Shown: positions 1 through 7,931 of the stretch, piece by piece | How the letters are laid out: the number at the start of each line of letters is the position of its first letter | Position numbering within the stretch: position 1 is the stretch's first letter | NCBI RefSeq assembly: GCF_022678645.1 | Contig: NZ_JALBWV010000062.1 | Span: 1 to 50,961 of the forward strand | From: Saccharopolyspora soli | GTDB taxonomy: Bacteria > Actinomycetota > Actinomycetes > Mycobacteriales > Pseudonocardiaceae | Reading direction: 5' to 3' | DNA: 50,961 nt | Made by a program: the position numbers and the translations under genes | The notes under the pieces: model-generated | Told to the model about the DNA's origin: nothing | The model's input: the letters and a program-made list of their open reading frames with translations, nothing else | Database searches by the model: none

Positions 1-88
<88 letters not shown>

Positions 89-295
89 ACCGCGGTGACC
101 GAATGGAACGACATCGTTGGAAGAATTGCCCTTCTGCGACCTGCATGCGACCACGCGCGCTTCTCGTCGATGGCGCAGCCGCGAAGATCAGCGTGCCTGA
201 ACTGGCTTTTGGCAAAGTCAACACCGGACGTGCCGCGCTGTCCAAGACATGTGTAGCATCACATCGATAGATAGGGGCTATTGGTTGGTGGGCTC

Positions 296-1177
296 GTGGA
301 ACGGCGTCAGCTGGAGTACTTCGTCGCGATCGTCGACCACGGGGGCTACAACAAGGCGGCGCAGGAATTGAACGTCGCCCAGCCGTCGATGTCCCGCGCC
401 ATCAGCAATCTGGAGCGCGAGCTCGGGGTCGCGCTGTTCCACCGCGTCGGACGCAACGTCACGCTCAGCAGCGCTGGTGCGCTGCTGGTGGAGGAAGCGA
501 GGTTGGTGCTGCGCGGTTTCGGGGCGATGCAGGCGACCGCGCGATCGATAGCAAACGGCGCGACGGGTCAGGTCGACGTGGCCGTGACCTCGTCGTCCGC
601 ACTGGAACCCGTCACCAGCGTCGTGGCGACGCTGCGTGATCAGTATCCCGGAATCGTGGTGTCCACCACGCCAGCGGTGTCCGCCGCCGAGGTGGTGGCG
701 ATGGTCCGCAGTGGCGTCTGCGAAGTCGGTATCTGCGGGCACAACACGAATCCCGCGGGGAAGGGCATCGTGGCGCACCACCTCCGGGACGAAGAAATCC
801 TGTTGGTGCTGCCGCCAGGCGAGCCGCTTCCCGCGGATCCGCGGGTCACCCATGATGCGCTGCGGGGCCGAGCATTCGTGGTGAGCAAACCGTCGACCGC
901 CGTGCGGGCGCTGTTCGACCGGCTCGCCGCGACGGTCGGCGGGATGACGATCGCGGCCGAGGTCGGTGACCGCAGCGCGATACTCCCCTTGGTGCTGCGC
1001 GGTGTCGGAGCGGCGCTGATGCCGGACAGCTGGACCGACCTGGCACGTCGCTCGGGTGCCGATCTTCGCCTGCTGTCCCCGCCGGAATTGGTCCCGCAGT
1101 GGTTGGTCCACCGTGACGGGCCGACCACTCCGGCGGGCCGGGTCTTCATCGATCGGACCCTCGCCGACCACGAATGA
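296..1177 (+). CDS. LysR-family transcriptional regulator
   Basis: This is a complete LysR regulator of about 293 residues. The N-terminal winged helix-turn-helix covers roughly residues 1-60 and carries the family pattern AAQELNVAQPSMSRAISNLE. An effector-binding domain follows from about residue 88. I chose GTG at 296 because it gives the usual opening MERRQLEYF; a TTG at 281 would add five residues. It is a single gene on the + strand, 114 bases before the convergent end of the decarboxylase/aldo-keto reductase operon. The target is unknown. LysR proteins usually control a neighbouring divergent gene, and the upstream side is lost at the window edge. Confidence 0.9.
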   Translation: MERRQLEYFVAIVDHGGYNKAAQELNVAQPSMSRAISNLERELGVALFHRVGRNVTLSSAGALLVEEARLVLRGFGAMQATARSIANGATGQVDVAVTSSSALEPVTSVVATLRDQYPGIVVSTTPAVSAAEVVAMVRSGVCEVGICGHNTNPAGKGIVAHHLRDEEILLVLPPGEPLPADPRVTHDALRGRAFVVSKPSTAVRALFDRLAATVGGMTIAAEVGDRSAILPLVLRGVGAALMPDSWTDLARRSGADLRLLSPPELVPQWLVHRDGPTTPAGRVFIDRTLADHE

Positions 1178-1291
1178 CCGATTGTTGTCCATGAGGGACA
1201 GCGGTGGTCGCCGGGGCTGTGGCGACCAGGAAGGGCCGCCCAGAAGATGACCCTTCCCCTGGGGGACAGTCAGGAAGAGTGCTTCACCTGC

Positions 1292-1699
1292 TCAGACGGG
1301 CCCGTGGGACTCCTGGAAGACCTGCCGGGCGATCTGGTAGCTGTCGAAGGCACGGGCGGCGCCCGCGTATGCCTCGATGTGGATGAACGCCTCGACGATC
1401 TCTTCCGGGGTGACTCCGTTGTTGAGCGCGATGCGGAGTTGCCCGCGCAGTGGTTCGAGCGTGCCGAGGGTGGCGGCGATCGTCACGGAGATTAGGGCGC
1501 GGGTACGCGTGTCTAAGACGTCGGTACGTGGCCAGGCGTCACCGAAGGTGTGCAGCGTGGCAAGGCGTTTGAAGTCCGCGCCGTTGGCGGGCTCACCCGG
1601 AGAGGGTTCCAGGATCTGTTCGAGGCTCGTGCCGAGCAGCCGTGCGGCGGTGTCGAGTGCGGCCGCGTAGCCCGATTCGTTGTTTTCGTTGTCATTCAT
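1292..1699 (-). CDS. Carboxymuconolactone decarboxylase family protein
   Basis: A 135-residue protein with the CMD/AhpD-like fold. Its C-terminal half (TRALISVTIAATLGTL, NNGVTPEEIVEAFIHIEAYAG) matches the family, and length is normal. The CxxC pair of true AhpD peroxidases is absent, so a decarboxylase-like or unknown catalytic role is likelier. The ATG at 1699 is used because upstream sequence in the same frame belongs out of frame to the preceding gene. It follows the aldo/keto reductase stop by 8 bases and is surely cotranscribed with it. Such pairs are common in actinobacteria, but the substrate is not known. Confidence 0.88.
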   Translation of the reverse strand: MNDNENNESGYAAALDTAARLLGTSLEQILEPSPGEPANGADFKRLATLHTFGDAWPRTDVLDTRTRALISVTIAATLGTLEPLRGQLRIALNNGVTPEEIVEAFIHIEAYAGAARAFDSYQIARQVFQESHGPV

Positions 1700-1707
1700 G
1701 GGGTTCT

Positions 1708-2766
1708 CTAGTCGCTTGTCGTCTCGGTGTTGGCCGCAGGAGCTTGTTGCTGGGGGCGGACGTCGAGAGTGCCGTACTGCCCGCCGCGCACCAGCGCGGG
1801 ATCGAACAGGTCCGCGAGGAAGGCGATGTCGTCCGCGCTGAGCGGAACGGCCGTGGCGGCGGCGTTCTGGCGTGCGTACGTCGCCCGCTTCGTGCCGGGG
1901 ATGGGGGCGATGTCGTAGGGCTGGGCGAGCAGCCAGGCCAGGGCGATCTGCCCCGGAGTGTGGCCCCGCTCGTCGGCGAACGCCTTCAGCCGCTCGACGA
2001 GGCGGAGGTTCGCCGCGAAGTTCTCTGCCTGGAACTTGGGCAGCGTGGAGCGGAAGTCGTCGCTGGAGAACGAGGTGCCACCGGTGAAGCGACCGGCGAG
2101 CGCCGCTCGTCCCAAGGGGCTGTACGGGACGAAGGTTATGCCCAACTCGCGGCAGGTGGGCAGCACCTCCGGCTCCACCTCGCGGGCCCACAGCGAGTAC
2201 TCGCTCTGCAAGGCCGAGATCGGCGCCACTGCGGCGGCCCGGTGAAGCAGGTCCGGGCCGACCGCGCTGAGCCCGATCGCGCCCACCTTGCCCGCGGTCA
2301 CCAGGTCGGCCATCGCGCCGACGGTGTCCTCGATCGGCACGGTGGGGTCGAGGCGATGGGCGTAGTAGAGGTCGATGTGGTCGACGCCGAGGCGTCGCAG
2401 GCTGCCGTTGCAGGCTTCGGCTACGTACTCGGGGCGTCCGTCGACGACCACGCCGCCCTCCGGGGCGAGCCGCGTGCCGAACTTGGTGGCCAGGACCACC
2501 TGGTCGCGCACGTCGCGCACGGCGCGGCCTAGCAGTTCCTCGTTGTGCCCGAAGCTGTTCTGCGGCTGGCCGATAGCCGCGCCAGCCGCACCGTAGATGT
2601 CGGAGGTGTCGAAGAAGTCGATACCAGCGTCGATGGCGGCGTGGATCGTGGCGATGGACTCCGCCTCGTCGGCGTCGCCGTAGAACTGGGACATCCCCAT
2701 GCAGCCCAGGCCGATCGGCCGGATGGAGATGTCGGTGCGTCCGAGGGTGATGCGGGCTTCCCGCAT
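1708..2766 (-). CDS. Aldo/keto reductase
   Basis: An NADPH-dependent aldo/keto reductase of 352 residues with a TIM-barrel fold. The catalytic tetrad is visible: Asp and Tyr in DTSDIYG, Lys in ATKFG and His in YYAHRLD. The cofactor-binding end reads IPGTKRATYARQN. The ATG at 2766 is preceded by a good ribosome site (GAGGAG), so upstream in-frame sequence through the operator is not coding. It is the first gene of a two-gene operon with the CMD protein and is divergent from a TetR gene. The palindromic site at 2853-2887 lies in the shared promoter region, so repression by that TetR with release by a carbonyl or aromatic ligand is a reasonable inference. Confidence 0.93.
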   Translation of the reverse strand: MREARITLGRTDISIRPIGLGCMGMSQFYGDADEAESIATIHAAIDAGIDFFDTSDIYGAAGAAIGQPQNSFGHNEELLGRAVRDVRDQVVLATKFGTRLAPEGGVVVDGRPEYVAEACNGSLRRLGVDHIDLYYAHRLDPTVPIEDTVGAMADLVTAGKVGAIGLSAVGPDLLHRAAAVAPISALQSEYSLWAREVEPEVLPTCRELGITFVPYSPLGRAALAGRFTGGTSFSSDDFRSTLPKFQAENFAANLRLVERLKAFADERGHTPGQIALAWLLAQPYDIAPIPGTKRATYARQNAAATAVPLSADDIAFLADLFDPALVRGGQYGTLDVRPQQQAPAANTETTSD

Positions 2767-2824
2767 GGTGGTGCTCCTCTGGGGCTCAAGCGGAGATGGT
2801 CTTGTCCGGGACGCCGTCCAATAC

Positions 2825-2891
2825 GTGTCCGGTGGACCGTTACAACGGTAGAGGTCCGCCGGACACTTATCAAGTGTCCGGCGGACCGTTA
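2825..2891. promoter_or_regulatory. Triple-copy TetR operator between divergent genes
   Basis: Positions 2853-2868 (GGTCCGCCGGACACTT) and 2872-2887 form a perfect 16-bp inverted repeat with a 3-base spacer. A third copy, GTGTCCGGTGGACCGTTA at 2825-2842, repeats 2874-2891 with one mismatch. Each unit is itself nearly symmetric around GTCCG-CGGAC. The block lies between the aldo/keto reductase start (2766) and the TetR start (2925), so it should cover both promoters. Binding by the adjacent TetR is inference. Confidence 0.85.
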
Positions 2892-2924
2892 ACCTGGAGC
2901 CGCTCACCGGCACGAGGAGGTTCG

Positions 2925-3587
2925 ATGGACGACGTGGAGACGCCGACGTTCCAACGGGCCAGACGGCCCGAACAGCGAGAACTGCGCCGACAGGAGATCT
3001 TGGACGCCGCCGAGGCGCTGCTGGCCGAGATGTCGGCTGAGGAGATCAGTCTCCGTGAACTCGCGCGCCGACTGGATGTGTCCAAAACCCACGTGGTGCG
3101 CTACTTCGAAAGCCGTGAAGGAGTCTTCCTGGAGCTCCTCAACCGGATGCTGCTGTCCTGGCTCGAAGCCCTGCCAACCGAGTGGCCAACACCGCCCTGC
3201 GATCCCGACCAGGTCATGCGGGCATGGGCCGACTCCCTCGCCGCCCGGCCGGTCCTGTGCCAGCTGTGGAGTCTGCTGCCAAGCGTCCTGGAACGGAACG
3301 TCTCCGCAGACACCGTGCGCGCCTACAAACTCACCGACCTGGAACGCCGCACCACACTGGCGAATCTGATAATCGACCGGGTACCGGCCCTCGGCGCGGA
3401 CGACGCGCTCACGCTGACGCGTTACGCCGTCGTGGCGCTGGTGGGGCTGTGGCCGTTCTGCAATCCGACCCCGACCGTCGTGGAGGCCACGGCCGACCCC
3501 AGGCTCGCGGCCTCCAGGGTGGATTTCGCCGCCATGTACGGCGAAATCCTCCAGACCGCGCTCGCGGGCCTACTCGCCCGCGCATAG
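2925..3587 (+). CDS. TetR-family transcriptional regulator
   Basis: A 220-residue TetR regulator. The N-terminal helix-turn-helix spans residues 20-70 (LRELARRLDVSKTHVVRYFESREG) and a ligand-binding helical domain fills the rest. ATG 2925 is preceded by GAGGAGG at a proper distance, while the longer open frame upstream runs through the operator. It is divergent from the aldo/keto reductase operon and probably represses it and itself through the 2825-2891 sites. Confidence 0.92.
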   Translation: MDDVETPTFQRARRPEQRELRRQEILDAAEALLAEMSAEEISLRELARRLDVSKTHVVRYFESREGVFLELLNRMLLSWLEALPTEWPTPPCDPDQVMRAWADSLAARPVLCQLWSLLPSVLERNVSADTVRAYKLTDLERRTTLANLIIDRVPALGADDALTLTRYAVVALVGLWPFCNPTPTVVEATADPRLAASRVDFAAMYGEILQTALAGLLARA

Positions 3588-3706
3588 CCGCGCCATCGCC
3601 TGCCGAGGCATACATCGTTGGCGGAACTGATCTCTCGCTGGGAGGCACGGCCGGTTCACCGTCGACAATGGACAGAGCTCCGTCGTGGCTCTGGCACCGG
3701 CGCGGT

Positions 3707-5371
3707 TCAGCTGGGCTGATCTTCGGGTTCTCCTCGCGGGGTTGCGGCGACACCTACCGAGTTGGTCTCTGGTGTCTTTCGCTTGCGTTGCTCGGCTTCC
3801 AGGCGCTCTGCTTCCGCACCGCCGATCGCTTCGCCTCGGGCGACAAGCCCGGCAACGTCCGAGAGCGGGATCTGCTTGAGGATCAGGGCGAGGACGAAGG
3901 CGATGCCGATGAACGGCAGGAGGTACCAGAAGACCGGCGCGAGGGCGTCGGCGTAGGCCGCGACCACGCCGTCGCGGAGTGGTTCGGGAAGTTGGTCCAG
4001 CGTCTTGGGATCGAGTGTCGCGGTGGCGGTCGAGGCGTCCGACGTCGAGGCACCAGCGTTGGTGAAGACGCCGGTGAGGTTCTCGGTGAGGCGGGTGGTG
4101 AAGATCGTGCCGAACACCGCCGTGCCGAGCGCGGCGCCGACCTCGCGGAAGTAGTTGTTGGTGCTCGTCGCGGTGCCGATCATGGCGGCGGGGACCGCGT
4201 TCTGCACGACCAGCACGACCACCTGCATGATGAGCCCGAGCCCGGCACCGAAGACGAAGAGGTAGACGCAGATCAGCCAGATCGGGGTGTCGGCGGCGAG
4301 CGTCGTCATCAAGACCATCGCGACGGCGGTGATGATCGTGCCGAGGATCGGGAAGATCCGGTACCGGCCGGTTTTGGTGATCGCGGTGCCCGAGGCGATC
4401 GACGTGCCTATCAGGCCCACCATCATCGGCAGGAGCAGCAGTCCGGAGACGGCGGCCGAAGTCCCCGACGACATCTGGAGGAACGTCGGCACGAACCCGA
4501 TGGCGGCGAACATGCCGAGGCCCAGCGCGAGGCCGATCGCGGTGGCGTTCACGAAGATCGGGTTGCGGAACAGGCTCAGCGGGATGACCGGGTCTGCGGC
4601 GCGAGCCTCGGTGACGACGAATGCGACTGTCGCCGCGAGCAGGCCGAGGCCCCAGGACCACGTTTCGAGCGCGCCCCAGCCGTGCGCCTCGTCGCCGCCG
4701 AAATCGGTGAAGAAGATCAGGCACGTCGTGGCGATCGATAGGAACACGACGCCGAGGACGTCGATCGGCTGGGTCGCCTTCTTGTTCGGCAGGGTCAGCG
4801 CCACGAGCGCGATGATGAATGCGGCGACGCCGACTGGGATGTTGATGTAGAACGCCCACTGCCAGGTGAGGTGGTCGACGAAGAATCCGCCGAGCAGCGG
4901 ACCGCCGACGGCCGACAGGCCGAAGATACCGCCGAGCGGGCCGAGGTACTTGCCGCGTTCCTTCGCTGGGACGATGTCGGCGATGATCGCCTGCGAGAGG
5001 ATCATGAGCCCGCCGCCGCCGAGGCCCTGCATGGCCCGGAACACCACGAACACCCAGAAGTCGGTGGCGAACGCGCAGCCCACCGAGGCGAGTGTGAACA
5101 GCGTGATCGCGACGAGGAACAGCCGACGGCGGCCGAGGACGTCGCCGAACTTGCCGTAGATCGGCATGACGATCGTGGTCGCCAGGAGGTAGGCGGTCGT
5201 GATCCACACCTGGTGCTCGACGCCGCCGAGGTCGCCGACGATCGTCGGCATGGCGGTCGCGACGATCGTCTGATCGAGGCTGGACAGCAGCATGCCCGCG
5301 ATGAGCGCGCTGAAGATGATCCAGATCCGCCGCTGCGTCAGCAGCAGCGGGGTGGGAGAGGTGGACGTCAT
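3707..5371 (-). CDS. MFS drug exporter, DHA2 (EmrB/QacA) family
   Basis: A 554-residue major facilitator with the length and hydrophobic pattern of 14-helix DHA2 proton antiporters. Helix 1 contains LSSLDQTIVATAMPTI. The loop 2-3 motif GKFGDVLGRRRL and the helix 5 antiporter motif (GPLLGGFF) are present. The polar C-terminal tail after about residue 505 is rich in Glu, Arg and Lys and probably cytoplasmic. Its start overlaps the stop of the upstream TetR gene by four bases (ATGA), so the two are translationally coupled. This arrangement is typical of a self-regulated multidrug or antibiotic efflux operon; substrates cannot be told from sequence. Confidence 0.94.
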   Translation of the reverse strand: MTSTSPTPLLLTQRRIWIIFSALIAGMLLSSLDQTIVATAMPTIVGDLGGVEHQVWITTAYLLATTIVMPIYGKFGDVLGRRRLFLVAITLFTLASVGCAFATDFWVFVVFRAMQGLGGGGLMILSQAIIADIVPAKERGKYLGPLGGIFGLSAVGGPLLGGFFVDHLTWQWAFYINIPVGVAAFIIALVALTLPNKKATQPIDVLGVVFLSIATTCLIFFTDFGGDEAHGWGALETWSWGLGLLAATVAFVVTEARAADPVIPLSLFRNPIFVNATAIGLALGLGMFAAIGFVPTFLQMSSGTSAAVSGLLLLPMMVGLIGTSIASGTAITKTGRYRIFPILGTIITAVAMVLMTTLAADTPIWLICVYLFVFGAGLGLIMQVVVLVVQNAVPAAMIGTATSTNNYFREVGAALGTAVFGTIFTTRLTENLTGVFTNAGASTSDASTATATLDPKTLDQLPEPLRDGVVAAYADALAPVFWYLLPFIGIAFVLALILKQIPLSDVAGLVARGEAIGGAEAERLEAEQRKRKTPETNSVGVAATPRGEPEDQPS

Positions 5372-6018
5372 GATTTCCGTTCGAGGTCGGGATTCGGCGC
5401 GAGGATTTCGCGGGCGGCGGCGAGCCGACGGGCGAGTACCTCCGCGAAGGTGTCGGTGTTCGTCAGGGTGAGGAATTCCCGCGCGGCCGCCCCGGTCAGC
5501 GCGCGGATGAGCTGCACAGCGGCGGCGGCGCGGAGATCGCCGGAGGCGAGGCCCTCGCGGTGCTCGACTAGTTCCACGTCGGATTGCTCGTCGCGCTGGA
5601 ACTTCTCGATGATCCGGGTGAACAGCCGCGGCTCGCGTTCGAACGCGGTGAGGACTTCTCGGATGCTCTCGGCGGTGATGTCCGAGCGGTCCCAGCGCTG
5701 CACTGCCAGCTCGGCGAGGTCGTCGAGCAGGGTGGGGGAGAGCCCGGTGCTCGCGGGATCACCGCCCGCCAGGAACCGGGTCTTGAGCGTGTCGTCATCC
5801 TCTCGTGCGGGAATTCCCAGGACGGCGTCGTCCTTCGAAGCGAAGTAGTTGAAGAAGGTGCGGCGGGAGATGCCGACCTGTTCGCAGACCTCCTCGACGG
5901 TGAACCCGGACAGGCCGCGTTCCGCGGTCAGCCTGCGGGCGATCGAGGTCACCTGCGCAGCGGTCGCCGCCATACGTCGACTGCGGATGCTTGTTGCACG
6001 ATTCATGTCAAAGTGCAT
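5368..6018 (-). CDS. TetR-family regulator of the adjacent exporter
   Basis: A TetR regulator of about 216 residues. The helix-turn-helix lies near residues 25-65 (TVEEVCEQVGISRRTFFNYF). I favour ATG 6018 because GAGGG stands seven bases upstream. ATG 6006 is possible and would place the start just past the GTGCA operator; a start at 6045 has little support. It is the first gene of a two-gene operon with the DHA2 exporter, overlapping it by four bases, so it most likely senses the exported compound and controls the operon. Confidence 0.9.
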   Translation of the reverse strand: MHFDMNRATSIRSRRMAATAAQVTSIARRLTAERGLSGFTVEEVCEQVGISRRTFFNYFASKDDAVLGIPAREDDDTLKTRFLAGGDPASTGLSPTLLDDLAELAVQRWDRSDITAESIREVLTAFEREPRLFTRIIEKFQRDEQSDVELVEHREGLASGDLRAAAAVQLIRALTGAAAREFLTLTNTDTFAEVLARRLAAAREILAPNPDLERKS

Positions 6019-6045
6019 TATTGCACCCTCGCTTGAAGAGTGCAC
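6013..6045. promoter_or_regulatory. GTGCA repeat operator at the TetR/exporter promoter
   Basis: GTGCA-TTAT-TGCAC at 6013-6026 is an interrupted palindrome, and GTGCAC recurs at 6040-6045. The sites overlap the start and ribosome site of the TetR gene, as expected of an autorepressor operator. Function is inferred from position. Confidence 0.55.
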
Positions 6046-6563
6046 CGAACCTGACCGCTCCGGCTCAACGCCCTCCCGGATGGTTGAGACCAGCTCCGCC
6101 GGTCGGTGAGGAGCGGTTGGAACGAACGAAGGGCGAGCTCAAGGCGCTGCTGGACCGGGCCGGACAGCGTTGCGACGGCGGCAATGTGCTCAGGCGTTGG
6201 GTGGGCGCTCGTCGACCGGCGCATTTCGGCCGCCAGTGCGGAGCGACGCAAATCACAATCATTGACCGAACTGTGATGACTGCCACTCGGAAAAGGTGAC
6301 CCGGCCGCTTTTGTCGGCATTTGGACCCATTTCCGGGCAGTTGGTCCACGACATCCCGGGACTTTGTGCCCTACGGTGATAATTCAACCCGGAAAAAAAT
6401 CAGTCGAGCGACCCGAGATTTCCGAATACCGGCAGGCCGATGTGGGAATGCCTTGCTCGTCCAACTGCGTTGGGCAAAGTGCGAGCTCCAATTTCCCCGC
6501 TGTCGTGGACGTTCAGAGCTCACATCGATAATTATCTCCACTCGGAGGACGGGGGACGCTGAA
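6046..6563. other. Intergenic region and leader of the His-rich peptide gene
   Basis: About 520 bases without a supported gene lie between the divergent TetR gene and the small secreted peptide gene. The stretch 6240-6540 is clearly more A/T-rich than its surroundings and probably holds the promoter and a long leader for the peptide. I see no convincing riboswitch or repeat. Open frames on both strands here have poor codon bias. Confidence 0.5.
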
Positions 6564-6779
6564 ATGCGTATGAGTGCACGAGCAATGGTCGCAGGAGTCC
6601 TGGCCGCGTCGGTTGCGCTGGGGATCGGAGGAGTCGCGTCGACCGCCACGGCGGCCCCGGTGGGAGCGCCGACGGTACTGCTGGCGGACAACCACGGCAG
6701 CCACTCCCACGGACACAACCACGATGGCAAGACCGATAGCAGCGACAGTTCTGGCGGCCACAGCGGGGTGGATGGATAA
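6564..6779 (+). CDS. Small secreted histidine-rich peptide
   Basis: A 71-residue protein with a standard Sec signal: a short basic start (MRMSARAM), a hydrophobic core (VAGVLAASVALGIGGVA) and an Ala-x-Ala region (STATAA) before residue 32. The predicted mature peptide is about 40 residues, with the metal-ligand-like run HGSHSHGHNHDGK followed by a Ser/Asp/Gly tail. Start ATG 6564 follows GGAGGACGGGGG. It stands alone between divergent and convergent neighbours with a long A/T-rich leader. I recognise no family. Extracellular or wall-associated zinc, copper or nickel binding is an inference from composition. Confidence 0.7.
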   Translation: MRMSARAMVAGVLAASVALGIGGVASTATAAPVGAPTVLLADNHGSHSHGHNHDGKTDSSDSSGGHSGVDG

Positions 6780-6858
6780 CTCGGCGCGACAGCGGACCTC
6801 CAACTACTCGGGACGCGGTTCACGCGAGTAGTCGGTCCGCGTTGGTTTCGTTTTCGCG

Positions 6859-6888
6859 CATCCCCACATCGAAGACGATGTGGGGATG
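6859..6888. terminator. Hairpin terminator
   Basis: CATCCCCACATC (6859-6870) pairs perfectly with GATGTGGGGATG (6877-6888) around a six-base loop. It lies between the + strand peptide gene and the end of the - strand SDR remnant, so it can serve both directions. A T-rich run precedes it on the + strand. Confidence 0.85.
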
Positions 6889-6923
6889 TCTATTGGGCGG
6901 GTGACTGCTGCCGCATCGCGGTC

Positions 6924-7346
6924 CTACATGATTCCGGCCAAGGTGACGCCACCGTCGATGACCAGCGCCGAACCGGTGATCCAGCCCGATTCCTCGGACA
7001 GCAGGAAGGTCACGGCGCGGGCGATGTCCTCCGGTTCGCCCAGCCGCCCCAGGGGATACGATGCGGCGAGTTCGACCGCGAGCTGCGCGGTTTGCTGGAT
7101 CAGCGCAGCCTTGCTCATTCCAGGGTCCGGGCGATGACGGGGTCCTGGTGTTCCGGGTCGTCGACCCGGCCCGCAACGATCTCGCCCCGCCCCGGCGCAC
7201 CGAGATCGGCCGCGGCCTTCGCCAGCACTTCCGGGTCCCTCGCGGTGATGCGGACCTGCGCGCCGGGTTCGACGAGTGATCGGGCCACGGCGAATCCGAT
7301 GCCCCGGCTGCCGCCTGTCTTGGGCGGCAGAGCTTTTTTCCAGCAT
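6924..7346 (-). pseudogene. Short-chain dehydrogenase pseudogene with internal deletion
   Basis: The C-terminal part is clear from an internal ATG: MSKAALIQQTAQLAVELA, LGRLGEPEDIARAVTFLLS and the end GSALVIDGG. The N-terminal Rossmann part is also present but in a different frame (KTGGSRGIGFAVARSLVEPG), running to a TGA directly before the C-terminal part. The middle of an SDR, about 90 residues with the NNAG motif, the catalytic Ser and the Tyr of YxxxK, is missing. The original start (MLEK at 7346) is also out of frame with TGGSRGIG. At least one frameshift and one large deletion make this non-functional as an SDR. A short C-terminal product is possible but unlikely to work. Confidence 0.85.
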
Positions 7347-7931
7347 GGCAGTCACCTTCGGTGATCCCTCGGTATGGGAATTGGTGACCTGACACCAACA
7401 AGTTTTCGGCGCCCGGCTATCGACCTCCTATCGTCGTGCTTCCTTGTTCTCATTCACGGGTTTGCGGCGTCTCCGCCGAGTTTTGGGGTGAAGGTTCCGC
7501 ATCGACCGAATGGTCCGGCTCCGGAACTTCCGCGCCGCCCAACGGCAAAGTCGAGCGCGGTGGCCAGATCGCGGCTGAGAGTTCCGCTACACACTCGCCT
7601 GGATCAGCGAGCAACATCGAACAGATTGTTAAGCTGTCCCGCATGCGAGTCATGTTGTCCACCACGTCGCAGCATGGTCGCCTGGTGGCCCGTGGGTTGC
7701 GGGACCGAGGAAGCGAGATCCCCGCTCTGATGCCGGTCTTGGCCCGGGTGGACCCGCGATTCAGTTCGACGTCGACCGCAGTCGTGTGAATTTCGTGCCT
7801 TTCGTGCCGCTTTCAGCAGGAGTGCGTCGATGCGGGCCTGGCACGCAGTGGCTCGGGCGCCGCTTTCGCCGTGGTAGCCGGAGGAATCCCGCTCGCCGAC
7901 CGCACTTGAGGTGGTTGCGTGGAGGTGTCGG
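7347..7931. other. Intergenic region with a possible glycosyltransferase remnant
   Basis: This region of about 585 bases holds no complete gene. A short + strand frame from ATG 7643 to 7789 begins MRVMLSTTSQHGR and contains VARGLRDRGSEIPALMP. That is faintly like the start of an actinobacterial GT1 glycosyltransferase (MRVLLST...), so it may be a degraded N-terminus; this is weak. The promoter of the large kinase gene must lie in the last 150 bases. Confidence 0.35.

Noticed and set aside
3182..4741. A 519-residue + strand frame through the TetR end and the exporter
   Set aside because: Low-complexity Arg/Glu/Asp composition antisense to the DHA2 exporter; no domain.
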